A stretch of DNA of 52,859 bases. Origin: Sedimenticola thiotaurini (GTDB lineage: Bacteria; Pseudomonadota; Gammaproteobacteria; Chromatiales; Chromatiaceae). The stretch covers positions 1 through 52,859 of the forward strand of contig VMRY01000070.1 of the NCBI GenBank assembly GCA_007713595.1. Direction: 5' to 3'. The notes beneath the pieces were generated by a model, which was not told where the DNA came from, ran no database searches, and saw nothing but the letters and a program-made list of their open reading frames with translations. Positions 1-10,554 of this stretch are shown here, one piece after another. A program made the position numbers and the translations under genes. Within the stretch, counting starts at the first letter, position 1. Each line of letters starts with the position of its first letter.

Positions 1-28
1 GCCCCAGATAAAGAGAAGATTGAAAATA

Positions 29-748
29 ATGACAGCTGTATTAAAACAACCAAGAATTATTGTCGCCCTGGATTATGCCTCTGCTGCACCAGCACTTGAT
101 CTGATTTCCGGTCTGGATCCAAAGACATGCCGTCTTAAAGTCGGTAAAGAGATGTTTACCCGATTGGGCCCGGCATTTGTTGAAAAGCTGGTAGGAAAAG
201 GTTTTGATGTCTTTCTGGATCTGAAATTTCATGATATCCCCAATACCGTTGCAGCCGCTTGTGCGGCGGCCGCCGACCTGGGCGTCTGGATGGTCAATGT
301 GCACGCATCAGGTGGACGGAAAATGATGGTGGCTGCACGCGAGCGGCTTGAGTCTCTGTCCCATCGACCACTGTTGATTGCCGTTACGATATTAACCAGC
401 CTAGGTGAGAAGGATATTGCTGAAGTCGGTTTTGTGGGCGCGCCCGCTGACAACGTGATTCGACTTGCTCGTTTAACAAATGAATCCGGACTGGATGGTA
501 TTGTCTGTTCTCCACTGGAGGCAGCAGAGGTCAGGCCGCTGGTGGGTAAAGATTTTCTGCTGGTGACCCCGGGTGTGCGCCCTGCCTCATCAGCACAGGA
601 TGATCAGAAAAGGGTAATGACACCCCTTGATGCACTGCATAACGGGGCCGATCTCCTGGTTATTGGTCGACCAATAACAGCAGCAGATGATCCACAGTTG
701 AGTCTTAATCGTATCCAACAGGAGATAGCCGCATACCCTGGCGGCTGA
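29..748 (+). CDS. pyrF: Orotidine 5'-phosphate decarboxylase
   Basis: Catalyses the last step of de novo UMP synthesis, decarboxylating orotidine monophosphate to UMP in the cytosol. The 239-residue length is normal for the bacterial PyrF type. The substrate-binding Asp of the first beta strand is in VALDYAS (D15), and the catalytic charge network is seen in [10 protein letters not shown] (residues 64-73: D64, K66, D69). The phosphate-binding C-terminal part shows VIGRPIT. I chose ATG at 29 because AAGAGAAG sits about 10 bases before it; a TTG at 20 in the same frame would add three residues but lies too close to that site. Only 28 bases precede it, so its upstream partner is outside the window. 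recC follows after 96 bases. Function is essentially certain. Confidence 0.96.
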   Translation: MTAVLKQPRIIVALDYASAAPALDLISGLDPKTCRLKVGKEMFTRLGPAFVEKLVGKGFDVFLDLKFHDIPNTVAAACAAAADLGVWMVNVHASGGRKMMVAARERLESLSHRPLLIAVTILTSLGEKDIAEVGFVGAPADNVIRLARLTNESGLDGIVCSPLEAAEVRPLVGKDFLLVTPGVRPASSAQDDQKRVMTPLDALHNGADLLVIGRPITAADDPQLSLNRIQQEIAAYPGG

Positions 749-844
749 ACGGCTATTTAAAGGGGCTCTCAGGATGAGCCTGCCAGACAGTTAACATGCG
801 TTGAGACATGAGAAGTCCTGGCAACTTGGACAGATATCGCCCAT

Positions 845-3800
845 ATGCTTCATCTTTATCACAGTAATCGACTGGAACGGCTGGCTGACGAGTTGGCCAA
901 CATCTTGACTGTGCCTCTTGGTGATCCCTTTGCGGCAGAGACGCTGGTTGTTCAACATCAGGGTATGGGCCGTTGGCTGTCACTGGAATTGGCTCGGCGG
1001 CTTGGTATCTGCGCCAATACCACGTTTTTATTGCCGGCAGGTTTTATCTGGCAGTTACTGCGCCAGTTGCGGGATGATGTCCCTGAGAATGACCGTTATC
1101 AGCCCGTGCTGACCCAGTGGTGGTTGTTTGACCGGCTCTCCAAACCACTTCCAGATAAACTTTTTTTCCCACTTACCACCTATCTGCAAACAGCCGATGA
1201 GTTGATGCGGTTTCAACTGGCAGGAGAGATTGCCAACTGCTTCGACCAGTATCTTGTCTATCGCCCTGACTGGATAAAAGCCTGGGAGGCAGGTCAGCGT
1301 GCTGTGAAAGGGGATGATTGGCAGGCCCATCTATGGCGTGAGCTACGGGCGGGCCGACAGGGTTTGCACTGGGTTGATCTTCAGCAGCGGCTAAGCGATT
1401 CGTATAGAGCTGGTGAACTTGATGGTGACCGCCTGCCCGAGCGAGTGTGTCTGTTTGCGCTGTCAACACTCTCTCCCGGCTACCTGGAAATATTGAATCT
1501 GGCTGCTCAGTTTATGGATATCCATCTGTTCATGCTGAATCCGGCAGAAGGCCATTGGATGGATCTGGTTTCAGAAAAGGAGATGAGCCAGCGGGCACTG
1601 GGATCCGAAGTGGATGCACTCTATCTGGACGTAGGTAATCCGCTGTTAGCCTCGCTCGGGGGGCAGGGGCGTGACTTCCTCTCTTCGCTTATCGCGTTTG
1701 ACCCTGGTTCCTGGGAAGCCTTTGTAGAACCTGAAAGTAACACGCTGCTGCATGATCTGCAGCGCGATATTCTGCTGCCTCAGGGGCTCGAAGATGTCGC
1801 GCTGAATAGCCTGAATCTGACGGATCGGTCGCTAGAATTTCATGTCTGCCACAGCCCAATACGAGAGCTGGAGGTGTTACACGACCAGTTGCTGGACCGC
1901 TTTAGTCAGGATCCCACATTGCAGCCATCCGATGTTCTGGTGATGACGCCAGATATGGATACCTTTGCTCCTTACATCGAAGCTGTTTTTGGTGAATCGG
2001 ATGGGACCACAACGATTCCCTACACCTTGTCGGATCGAAGTCAGATTGGCGAGTCTCCAGTGGCGTCTCTGTTTCTTCAGCTGCTCACCCTGATGGGAGG
2101 GCGTTATCACGTTGATCAGATGCTTTCACTTCTTGAGCAGCCGATACTGCATCGACGCTTTGGTCTTCAGGCGAGTGATCTGCCGCGTATCCGCCATTGG
2201 TTGGAACTGGTGGCCGTTCGCTGGGGTAAGGATGGTGCAGATCGGGAAAAGTTTGGTTTACCTGTAACCGGGCAAAACAGCTGGCAGGCCGGTCTTGACC
2301 GACTGTTGCTTGGCTATGCATTTCCTGGAAGCGGTGATGAGTTGTTTGAAGGGGTGTTGCCCTGTTCTGAGGTGGAGGGATCAGAGGCACAACTCGTTGG
2401 ATATCTGCACAGTTTTCTCTCCACTCTGTTTGACCTGGAGACTCAGATACTGAGTGCAGCGCCAGTGTCGGTATGGAAAGTTCGAATCAATGATCTTATT
2501 GACCGTTTTTTTGATCCCGATGAGGAGAGTATTCCTCAGATACAGGCACTACGCAGTGCTATTGCACGGACAGAGGAGTGTGCGGCACAGGCCGGCTTCA
2601 GTGGATCAGTTTCGAGGGAGTTGATTAGCACCCAGTTGCGCCAACAACTCTCTATTCCGACCAGTAGTCGATTTTTAGGTGGTGGTGTCAGTTTCTGCGC
2701 CTTGACTCCACTGCGAGCCTTGCCATTTAAGCTGGTCTGCATGATCGGCATGAACGATGCGGTTTTTCCACGGGACAAACAGCCAGTTGGTTTTGATCTA
2801 ATGGCGGGTAGTCATCGCTTGGGTGATCGGTCGCGTCGTGCGGATGATCGTTATCTTTTTCTGGAGACCCTGATCTCCGCAAGAGTGCAGCTCTACATCA
2901 GCTATACCGGGCGTGATATCCGCGATAACAGTATTCTCCCACCCTCTGTACTTGTCAGTGAGCTGCGGGACTATCTGGATGTCCGCTATCAGCCCATTGA
3001 AGATCGTCCCGCATCTGATTATCTGACACTGCAACATCCACTTCAGGCATTTAGCTCGGGCTATTTCAAACCCTCCAGCAGGCTGTTCAGTTATTCACAA
3101 CCCAACTGCGAGGGGGCTATAGCGTTACAGAAGGCCACACCTGCCAATCCTTCACCCTTTATTGCCAGGCCGCTTGTTGAGGCGGAAGCAAGTTGGCGAC
3201 AGGTCGAGCTCAATCAGCTGGTCAGCTTTTTCATCAATCCTGTGCGTTATCTGCTGTCAAGGCGGCTCGGTATTAACCTCGCTGCTGAGGATGCGCTACC
3301 GGATCATCGTGATCCTTTTGAAATGGATTATTTTTCCAAAGACCGGCTGTTTAAAAGGCTGGTAGATGGCTCGCTGCAAGGTGCAGAACCAATTCAATTA
3401 ATGACTGTAGAGCGTGCCCGGGGTCTATTACCCCATGGTGTAACGGGTGAGATTGCATTTGATGGCCTGGCAGATTCTGCACAACAGTTTGCTGCGGTTT
3501 TAACCTCACTTGATAATGGCACTCCTGTTGAGCCGCTGCTGGTCAATCATACCTACGATGAATTGCATCTGCAGGGACAGCTGGATCAAGTGGGTTCTTC
3601 CGGGGTACTGGGTTTCACCTACAATAAACTACCGGACGCCCGGCTGTTGGGTCTCTGGATCAGACATCTTGCATTGAATGTTTCGGCAACGCCGCAAATC
3701 AAACCGGTTACCCGCTGGTTAAGCCAGGAAGGACTGCTGACATTCCAGCCTGTTTCGGATGCATCAATACGGCTGAATGAACTGCTGGATCTCTACTGGC

Positions 3801-4057
3801 AAGGACTTCACGAACCGATACCGCTCTTTGCCAAAAGTGCGCGGGCCTACGCCACCTCGTTACAGCAAGAAAAACCTCGGGAACGTTGTCTTAAGCTGGC
3901 GCGTGAACGCTGGTTTGGTGGATTTGCCGGTTTCGCAGAGTATGACAACCCGTACTATCAACTCGCCTTCCCTGATGGTGAAGTACTGGATGAACGGTTT
4001 GAAATATTGAGTGCTAAAGTTTTTGGGCCGCTGTTGTCGGCATTGGAGGTGAGCTGA
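845..4057 (+). CDS. recC: RecBCD subunit RecC (exodeoxyribonuclease V gamma chain)
   Basis: RecC is the non-catalytic scaffold of the RecBCD complex; it splits the DNA strands and scans the 3' strand for Chi. The N-terminus MLHLYHSNRLERLADEL closely resembles the start of E. coli RecC, and the downstream GMGRWLSLELARRLGI and LPAGFIWQLL fit the degenerate helicase-like fold of the family. The protein has 1070 residues, slightly shorter than the roughly 1120 of E. coli. There is no strong Shine-Dalgarno before ATG 845, but the start matches the family N-terminus. recB begins one base after its stop, so the two are translationally linked. The protease gene ptrA, which lies between recC and recB in enterics, is absent. 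Confidence 0.95.
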   Translation: MLHLYHSNRLERLADELANILTVPLGDPFAAETLVVQHQGMGRWLSLELARRLGICANTTFLLPAGFIWQLLRQLRDDVPENDRYQPVLTQWWLFDRLSKPLPDKLFFPLTTYLQTADELMRFQLAGEIANCFDQYLVYRPDWIKAWEAGQRAVKGDDWQAHLWRELRAGRQGLHWVDLQQRLSDSYRAGELDGDRLPERVCLFALSTLSPGYLEILNLAAQFMDIHLFMLNPAEGHWMDLVSEKEMSQRALGSEVDALYLDVGNPLLASLGGQGRDFLSSLIAFDPGSWEAFVEPESNTLLHDLQRDILLPQGLEDVALNSLNLTDRSLEFHVCHSPIRELEVLHDQLLDRFSQDPTLQPSDVLVMTPDMDTFAPYIEAVFGESDGTTTIPYTLSDRSQIGESPVASLFLQLLTLMGGRYHVDQMLSLLEQPILHRRFGLQASDLPRIRHWLELVAVRWGKDGADREKFGLPVTGQNSWQAGLDRLLLGYAFPGSGDELFEGVLPCSEVEGSEAQLVGYLHSFLSTLFDLETQILSAAPVSVWKVRINDLIDRFFDPDEESIPQIQALRSAIARTEECAAQAGFSGSVSRELISTQLRQQLSIPTSSRFLGGGVSFCALTPLRALPFKLVCMIGMNDAVFPRDKQPVGFDLMAGSHRLGDRSRRADDRYLFLETLISARVQLYISYTGRDIRDNSILPPSVLVSELRDYLDVRYQPIEDRPASDYLTLQHPLQAFSSGYFKPSSRLFSYSQPNCEGAIALQKATPANPSPFIARPLVEAEASWRQVELNQLVSFFINPVRYLLSRRLGINLAAEDALPDHRDPFEMDYFSKDRLFKRLVDGSLQGAEPIQLMTVERARGLLPHGVTGEIAFDGLADSAQQFAAVLTSLDNGTPVEPLLVNHTYDELHLQGQLDQVGSSGVLGFTYNKLPDARLLGLWIRHLALNVSATPQIKPVTRWLSQEGLLTFQPVSDASIRLNELLDLYWQGLHEPIPLFAKSARAYATSLQQEKPRERCLKLARERWFGGFAGFAEYDNPYYQLAFPDGEVLDERFEILSAKVFGPLLSALEVS

Positions 4058-4058
4058 A

Positions 4059-7000
4059 ATGCAACGGCTATCACTTCTTGAAACACCCCTGACTGGCATG
4101 AATCTGATTGAGGCGAGTGCCGGTACAGGCAAGACGTATACGATTACAGGGCTCTATATTCGACTGGTTGTTGAGCGGGAACTGACAGTAGACCAAATCC
4201 TGGTTGTTACCTACACCAAGGCGGCAACGGCAGAGCTTCGTGAACGTATCCGTTCACGAATGGTAGAGCTGAAGCGAGCCTATGCTAACGGCAGCGAAGA
4301 TAGTCTCTGTGATGCGCTGTTTGTACAACATGCCGATGTAGAACAGCGGTTGAAACGTCTGAACCTGGCCATTCTCAGCTTTGATCAGGCGGCTGTGTTT
4401 ACCATTCACGGCTTCTGCCAGCGATTACTGGCACAGAGTGCATTTGAGAGTGGTATGCCGTTTCAGACCGAGATGTTACTGGATGAGCGTCCGCTGATTC
4501 AGGAGATCATTGATGATTTCTGGCACAGGCGAATTGAGGCAATTCAGCCCGGTCTGCAGCGTTACCTGTTGAATAACGGTTTTTCACCTGACCGGCTTGC
4601 TGCTGGCGTGCGTGGCATGTACAACAAACCCTACATGAGTGTCAGAGGGGTAGCAATGCCCGCTGAGTTGGCTCAACTTGAGGCCCGTTTTAATGAACGT
4701 TTTGCACGGATGCGCGAGGTCTGGCTAACATCAAGGTGTGACGTCACACAGCTGTTGAAAGAGTCTGATGGGCTGAGTCGGTCCAAGTATCGTATTGCTT
4801 CTATCGATAAATGGGTCCCGCAAATGGATCTCTTTCTGCAAGCTCACCCAGGGCAACGCTTCAAAGAGCTGGAAAAGTTTTCCACATCCACATTGGCCAC
4901 CGCACTGAAGAAATCGGGTGTGGCACCAAGTCATATCTTTTTTGACCTTTGTGAACAACTCCTCCAGCTACTGAATCCACTTGAAGAGCTTTATGAACAA
5001 GCCCGAGTGGCCTTGTTTGAGGAGATGCTCTGTTATCTCAATGAAGAGCTGCACTTACGAAAACAGCAACAGCGGGTACAATCCTATGATGATCTGTTAC
5101 TCAATCTGGATCGGGCACTGCAGGGTGATCGGGCGGAACAGCTAATCGCTGCAGTGCGCAGTACCTATTCGGCCGCACTGATTGATGAGTTTCAGGACAC
5201 TGACCCGATACAATATGAGAGCTTTCGCAGACTGTTTCGGTTTGAAGGGTGTTCACTGTTTCTTGTGGGTGATCCCAAGCAGGCCATCTACAGCTTTCGT
5301 GGTGCAGACATCTTTGCCTATCTTAAGGCCCGGCAAGATGCGGGGAACTGCTATACGCTTGACGTTAACTGGCGCTCTGTTCCCTCGCTGATTCATGCAG
5401 TGAACACGCTGTTTGAACAAGCAACCAACAGCTTCCTCTTTCCCCAGATTCCTTTTCATCCCTCCTTGCCTGCGGAGCGACTGCCACTTTGTCTGAAGAC
5501 AGGAGATTCTGATACAGCGAGTTTTAATATCGGTTTTATTCCTGGTGAAACAACCAAGGAGCAGGCCACATTGCTTGCTGCAAACTGGGCTGCAGATGAG
5601 ATCCAGCAGTTAATCAGATCAGGATGCCAAGGAGATGCCACGCTGGGCGGTCGCCCACTGACGGGAGGAGACATCGCGGTGCTTGTGCGGAGTCATCGGC
5701 AGGGCGAGACAATCAGGCAGGCTCTCACCGAGCGGGGCATCTACAGTGTGCAGCGTTCTCAACAGGATGTGTTCAAGTCGCATGAGGCTATTGAGATTGA
5801 ACGAATTATGCTGGCGGTACAGGAAGCGCAAAATGAAGGTCTGGTATTTGCGGCTTTGGCTACCAGTATGCTGGGTATTTCGGGTGAGACGATTGCGGGT
5901 TTAGCGGATGATGAGGTAGAGCTCTCAGGCTATCTTGAACGATTTCATGACTACCATCAGATGTGGTTGCAGGATGGATTCATGCGCATGTTTCGACATC
6001 TGTTGCATGAACAACAGGTGGTGGAACGTGTTTTACAACTGCCAGAAGGGGAACGCCGGTTAACCAATATATTGCATCTGGCCCAGTTGCTGCATCAGCA
6101 GGAGCGTGCAACTACTGCGGGGATGGAGGCCTTGTGCAGCTGGCTAAGTCAGTTACGTCTGGGTGAGTGGCCGGAGGATGAGAGTAGCCAATTACGGCTT
6201 GAGAGTGATGATAATCTGGTTCAGATCGTTACCATTCACAAGAGTAAGGGATTGCAATATCCGGTGGTATTTGCACCTTTCGTCTGGGATGGCGGTGTGC
6301 GTCAGGTAAAAGCGGGAGAGCCCTGTAGCTTTCATGATCCCGCCCAAGGGTACAGTGCAGTATTGGATCTCGGATCATCTGCCTGGACTGAGGCAAGTGA
6401 GGGTGCCAGGGATGAGGCGCTGGCAGAGAGCCTCAGGCTTTTGTACGTTGCATTAACCAGGGCACAACAGCGTTGTTATATCACCTGGGGCCAGGTGAAC
6501 GGAGCCGAGCATTCACCGTTGGCCTGGCTGCTGCATCCACCGGCAGGGAGTGAATTGGCCAACCCGGCAGCCCAGCTGGCGGAACACTTTAAGACCTTAT
6601 CGGAGGCCGATCTGCTGCACCGTCTGCGACAGTGGATTGAGCCATTGGAAGGGTATGCACGGATTGAAAACGTCTCTGACCGTGAAACAACTCTTTCCAG
6701 TAGTGAGACTGCTCCAGCAGCCTCACAACAGAGTCTGGATTTTGATTCACTCAAAGCCCGGTTGTTTAATCGTAAACTAAACCGGGGTCGTTCTGTGACC
6801 AGCTTTTCTGCGCTTGCGGCAGGTCATGATAATTTTGAAAGGCCGGATCATGATGCGGTTTTAGAGCCGTTGTCAGATGAGCCTGAGACCCGGCCAATCC
6901 TTAACGGCTTCAACTTTCCACGAGGGGCCAATCCAGGTAGCTGTCTGCATGCGATTTTTGAAAACCTGGATTTTACCCGTCATACCAAAGAAGAACTAGA

Positions 7001-7649
7001 ATTGCTGGTCGAGCAGCAGCTTGCACTTTTTGCTATCGATCCAGTTTGGCGTGACGTGGTCTGTCAAATGATAACTGATGTGCTGGCTACTGAACTTGAA
7101 CCGAACAGTGGCTTGAGCCTCGGCCAGCTTGGCCGGTCACAGTGTCTGGTTGAGATGGAGTTCAACTATCCTGTTGCGGATCTCAAGGCCGCAGAGCTGT
7201 CGGCACTGGTGATACAAAAGGGGCTGATTGACAATCAAACGATGATTGAGGCGATCAAGCGACTCGGTTTTAGAGATATTCAGGGGTACATGAAAGGCTT
7301 CATCGACCTGATATTTGAGTTTAATGGCCGCTACTATCTGCTCGACTACAAGTCAAACTGGTTGGGTAATAAGCAGAGTGACTATGATCATACAAATCTG
7401 AATGCTGCAATCGCACGCGAAGGTTATTTTCTCCAGTATCTGCTTTACTCTGTTGCGTTGCATCGCTATCTCGCCGGTCGCATAAAGGGCTATGACTACG
7501 ATGCTCATTTTGGCTCAGTCTTTTATCTATTCCTGCGTGGTATGTCTCCAGCAACGGGCCCTGCGTATGGCGTGTACAGAGACCGGCCCTCGCGTCAGTT
7601 AATTGAGTCACTTGATGAGTACTTCGCATCTGCGGAGGCAGTGGTATGA
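4059..7649 (+). CDS. recB: RecBCD subunit RecB (helicase-nuclease, beta chain)
   Basis: RecB supplies the 3'-5' helicase motor and the only nuclease domain of RecBCD, for double-strand break repair and degradation of foreign linear DNA. At 1196 residues it is close to E. coli RecB (1180). Superfamily 1 helicase motifs appear in order: Walker A ASAGTGKTYT (K25), motif II LIDEFQDTDP (about residue 374), motif III GDPKQAIYSFRGAD, motif V TIHKSKGLQYPVVF and motif VI LLYVALTRAQQ. The C-terminal nuclease site is complete: GFIDLIF (D1083) and LLDYKSNWLG (D1096, K1098), equivalent to E. coli D1067, D1080 and K1082 with a constant 16-residue shift. It overlaps recD by 4 bases (ATGA), indicating coupled translation. 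Both activities look intact. Confidence 0.97.
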   Translation: MQRLSLLETPLTGMNLIEASAGTGKTYTITGLYIRLVVERELTVDQILVVTYTKAATAELRERIRSRMVELKRAYANGSEDSLCDALFVQHADVEQRLKRLNLAILSFDQAAVFTIHGFCQRLLAQSAFESGMPFQTEMLLDERPLIQEIIDDFWHRRIEAIQPGLQRYLLNNGFSPDRLAAGVRGMYNKPYMSVRGVAMPAELAQLEARFNERFARMREVWLTSRCDVTQLLKESDGLSRSKYRIASIDKWVPQMDLFLQAHPGQRFKELEKFSTSTLATALKKSGVAPSHIFFDLCEQLLQLLNPLEELYEQARVALFEEMLCYLNEELHLRKQQQRVQSYDDLLLNLDRALQGDRAEQLIAAVRSTYSAALIDEFQDTDPIQYESFRRLFRFEGCSLFLVGDPKQAIYSFRGADIFAYLKARQDAGNCYTLDVNWRSVPSLIHAVNTLFEQATNSFLFPQIPFHPSLPAERLPLCLKTGDSDTASFNIGFIPGETTKEQATLLAANWAADEIQQLIRSGCQGDATLGGRPLTGGDIAVLVRSHRQGETIRQALTERGIYSVQRSQQDVFKSHEAIEIERIMLAVQEAQNEGLVFAALATSMLGISGETIAGLADDEVELSGYLERFHDYHQMWLQDGFMRMFRHLLHEQQVVERVLQLPEGERRLTNILHLAQLLHQQERATTAGMEALCSWLSQLRLGEWPEDESSQLRLESDDNLVQIVTIHKSKGLQYPVVFAPFVWDGGVRQVKAGEPCSFHDPAQGYSAVLDLGSSAWTEASEGARDEALAESLRLLYVALTRAQQRCYITWGQVNGAEHSPLAWLLHPPAGSELANPAAQLAEHFKTLSEADLLHRLRQWIEPLEGYARIENVSDRETTLSSSETAPAASQQSLDFDSLKARLFNRKLNRGRSVTSFSALAAGHDNFERPDHDAVLEPLSDEPETRPILNGFNFPRGANPGSCLHAIFENLDFTRHTKEELELLVEQQLALFAIDPVWRDVVCQMITDVLATELEPNSGLSLGQLGRSQCLVEMEFNYPVADLKAAELSALVIQKGLIDNQTMIEAIKRLGFRDIQGYMKGFIDLIFEFNGRYYLLDYKSNWLGNKQSDYDHTNLNAAIAREGYFLQYLLYSVALHRYLAGRIKGYDYDAHFGSVFYLFLRGMSPATGPAYGVYRDRPSRQLIESLDEYFASAEAVV

Positions 7650-9475
7650 AATCGTTACAAGGCATACTGCAGAACTTGCGGGCACAGGGTCTGTTTTCAG
7701 ATCTGGATATCTATTTTGCCTTGCTGATGGGACGTCTTTCTGGGGATGAGAACCGGGAGCTGGTACTGGCTGCTGCGCTTGCCAGCCGTGCCAGTGGTCA
7801 AGGGGATGTCTGCCTGCTCCTGTCGGAAATGAGCGAACAGCTATTAGGTGAGGCAGGTGAAGGTTTGGTGATTCGTCTTCCTTCGTTAACGGCCTGGAAG
7901 GAGAAACTCCTTCAGAGCCGGGTGATTGGCGGTCCTGGCCAGCGTAGACCACTGATCTTGGATCAGGCTGATCGACTCTACCTTCAGCGCTACTGGGACT
8001 ATGAACAGCAGCTCGCTGCAAGATTTCTCGAGCTGAGCCATACGATGATGCCGGTGGTTGATATCGCCCGTCTGCAACAGAATCTGGCTCAGCTGTTTCC
8101 TGATCAGGCAGATAGCACGACTAACTGGCAGAAAGCTGCCGCTGCGGTAACTGTCATGAAGCGCTTAACAGTCATTACCGGTGGACCAGGGACCGGTAAA
8201 ACCAGCACAGTTGTTCGAATTATGGCCCTGTTGCAGCAGCAAACAGGCGAAGTGCCACTTTCCATCGCCCTGGCCGCGCCCACGGGCAAGGCGGCGGCCC
8301 GTTTGCAGGACTCTGTCTCTCAGGCCATTAAACAGCTGAATCTGGATGCGGCGCTGGTGGAAAAGATACCGACTCAGGCAATGACGCTACACAGACTGCT
8401 AGGCAGTCGGCGTAATTCAATCTATTTTCGACATGACCATGATAACCCTCTACCTTACGATCTATTGATTATTGACGAGGCATCCATGGTGGATGTGGCG
8501 TTAATGGCTAAGTTGATTGACGCCATACCAAGTCAGGGCCGTTTAATTCTGTTGGGAGATCGCAATCAACTGGCCTCAGTCGAGGCCGGTTCCGTACTGG
8601 GTGATCTCTGTAGTGAGGGGCAGGGTTTTACAGCATCATTCCGCGCGCAACTGAGTCTGGTAACAGGTGTACCGCTTCCTGATCAGCCTGAATCGTTCAA
8701 TCCGCTTGCTGATTCAATCGTTGAGTTGACTCACAGTTACCGTTTTGGTCACCTGAGCGGCATTGGCCTGCTTGCATCGGCAGTCAATCAGGGTGATGCG
8801 GAAGGTTCGCTGGCGTTGCTGGCGGATGAGGGATTGAGTGATATTCAACTGCTAGCAAGGGATGCGGACCCCGTTGCGGTAGCAGTCGCAGGTTATCGGC
8901 CCTATTTGCAGTTATGTAAGCAGGGGGCATCGTTAAACGATATTTTCAAGGCCTTTGATGAATTTCGAGTGCTTTGTACACTGCGTACGGGTGAGCAGGG
9001 TGTATCTGGTCTGAATCAGGCGATCTATCAGTCTCTCGTGAAGGCTCGGCTGGTCTCTGGCTCTGACAGCCGGTATACAGGGCGACCCCTGCTTATTACT
9101 CAGAACGATCATGATCTGAAGCTATATAACGGCGATATTGGCATTCTTTTGGATAATGAAGTGGGTCAGAAAACGGTTTATTTCCCGACCTCAGATGGTT
9201 TTCGGGCGGTAAGTCCAGCGCGTCTGCCAGCCCATGAAACGGCGTTTGCTATGACGGTCCATAAGAGTCAGGGCTCGGAGTTTAATCGAGTACTCCTGAT
9301 ACTGCCGGATCGGGAGAGTCCGTTATTGAGTCGTGAGTTGATCTATACAGGTCTGACCCGAAGCCGGTCTGAATTGATGATTTTTGATCAGGGAGAGCTA
9401 CTCGGAATGGCCCTAAAGCAAAGAATCAGGCGGGCATCAGGGTTGAAGGATCTCCTTTGGTGTGGTGGTAAGTAA
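7646..9475 (+). CDS. recD: RecBCD subunit RecD (5'-3' helicase, alpha chain)
   Basis: RecD is the fast 5'-3' motor of RecBCD and controls its nuclease activity at Chi. The 609 residues match the E. coli length. Motifs are intact: Walker A GGPGTGKTSTV (K185), motif II LLIIDEASMVD (D277, E278), GDRNQLASVEAGSVLGDL, the late motif TVHKSQGSEF (residues 537-546) and YTGLTRSRSELMIF near the C-terminus. The N-terminal domain, about 120 residues, is the RecB-interacting region of the family. The ATG overlaps the recB stop by 4 bases. It is the last gene of the recCBD operon; about 350 bases without a gene follow. Confidence 0.96.
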   Translation: MKSLQGILQNLRAQGLFSDLDIYFALLMGRLSGDENRELVLAAALASRASGQGDVCLLLSEMSEQLLGEAGEGLVIRLPSLTAWKEKLLQSRVIGGPGQRRPLILDQADRLYLQRYWDYEQQLAARFLELSHTMMPVVDIARLQQNLAQLFPDQADSTTNWQKAAAAVTVMKRLTVITGGPGTGKTSTVVRIMALLQQQTGEVPLSIALAAPTGKAAARLQDSVSQAIKQLNLDAALVEKIPTQAMTLHRLLGSRRNSIYFRHDHDNPLPYDLLIIDEASMVDVALMAKLIDAIPSQGRLILLGDRNQLASVEAGSVLGDLCSEGQGFTASFRAQLSLVTGVPLPDQPESFNPLADSIVELTHSYRFGHLSGIGLLASAVNQGDAEGSLALLADEGLSDIQLLARDADPVAVAVAGYRPYLQLCKQGASLNDIFKAFDEFRVLCTLRTGEQGVSGLNQAIYQSLVKARLVSGSDSRYTGRPLLITQNDHDLKLYNGDIGILLDNEVGQKTVYFPTSDGFRAVSPARLPAHETAFAMTVHKSQGSEFNRVLLILPDRESPLLSRELIYTGLTRSRSELMIFDQGELLGMALKQRIRRASGLKDLLWCGGK

Positions 9476-9822
9476 CTTTTCATTGTGTGATAACAGTCAC
9501 TGTTGGAAATCAAGATATTCACCAAGTTGCTCGGTTTGTGAGTTTTATCACCCCGTAAAGGGCAAAAAGTGTCTAAAAATCAACTATCAGCCCCTGATTA
9601 CTTGCCTTTCACTTTAATTCAGTTGATACTCATACGGCTATCTAAGAATGTAATGACTCTCAAGCAGGCGTAAAGGGGCGGTGATCACTGGATCCGGCTT
9701 GAGTTTCGGTATTTACGGGTCACTCGCAATGGATCGGAGAGTTCATGTGGCCTATTAAGAGGGGGCGTGCGTCAACGGATTGGCAGTCTTCGCGTATTGA
9801 CAAAAAACGGGGATAGGGTTCG
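9476..9822. other. Intergenic stretch between recD and the ParA gene
   Basis: These 347 bases contain no coding sequence that I can support. The only small symmetry near the recD end is AACAG TCA CTGTT around 9489-9501, with no T run after it, so I do not call it a terminator. The segment presumably holds the promoter of the ParA gene, but no convincing -35/-10 pair stands out. Confidence 0.4.
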
Positions 9823-10554
9823 ATGCACAATATTATGGTGCTCAATGCAAAAGGCGGCTGTGGAAAAACAACCATTTCCACCACCTTGGCTTGTTACTTT
9901 GCTGGTCAGGGTTACAAGACTGCACTGATGGACTATGACCCACAAAACTCCAGTCACCACTGGCTGGAGATGCGCCAACCTACCCAACCTGAAATTCGTT
10001 CGATTGATGCAGCCCGTTCACGTACTGGTATAACACGCACCTGGCAGTTACATACCGGTGTTGAGACCGAGGTCGTCATTATGGATACGCCTGCCGGCGT
10101 AACAGGTGGACAATTAGTCGATCTATTCAACAAGGCAGACACTATTCTGATACCTGTAATGCCCAATGTGATTGATTTGAATGCGGTTGAAGGCTTTATT
10201 GTTGAACTGATGCGCTTTGCCAAGAATCGACTGCATGGTAAGCGTATTGCGATGGTGATCAATCGAGTGCGCTTTAAAACGGCCTCATATCAGAAGATTG
10301 AAGAGCTGGCGGAACGGATGGGTATTCCACTGATCGGTTCTCTGCGTGATACCCAGAACTATGCAATTGCTATGGAGTCCGGCTTGGGTATCTGTGAGAT
10401 GAAACAGAGTATCTGTGCCAAGGACAAGAAACAGTGGCAGCCGATTATCAACTGGCTTCACGAGGCTATTCCAGGTAAAGAGAGCGTCAATTCATCGGCC
10501 TATAGTGAGATGAATGGATGGCAACCTGAAGCCAAGAGCATCGCGATCTCCTGA
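9823..10554 (+). CDS. Orphan ParA/MinD-family ATPase
   Basis: A 243-residue ATPase of the ParA class, which positions DNA or protein cargo in the cell by ATP-dependent dimerisation. The deviant Walker A motif KGGCGKTT is at residues 10-17, with the signature Lys (K10) and the P-loop Lys (K15). Walker A' is MDYDPQNSS (from residue 36) and Walker B is VVIMDTPAG (D88). There is no N-terminal helix-turn-helix extension, so it is the short type rather than a plasmid P1-like ParA. The cargo cannot be told: there is no parB, mcdB, chemotaxis or partition-site sequence beside it. The C-terminal 25 residues, after WLHEAIPGKE, are polar and look disordered. AGGG lies 6 bases before the ATG. It is flanked by long intergenic regions and is probably monocistronic. 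Confidence 0.85.
   Translation: MHNIMVLNAKGGCGKTTISTTLACYFAGQGYKTALMDYDPQNSSHHWLEMRQPTQPEIRSIDAARSRTGITRTWQLHTGVETEVVIMDTPAGVTGGQLVDLFNKADTILIPVMPNVIDLNAVEGFIVELMRFAKNRLHGKRIAMVINRVRFKTASYQKIEELAERMGIPLIGSLRDTQNYAIAMESGLGICEMKQSICAKDKKQWQPIINWLHEAIPGKESVNSSAYSEMNGWQPEAKSIAIS

Noticed and set aside
9480-9510. Terminator after recD
   Set aside because: Only a 5-base stem without a T run.
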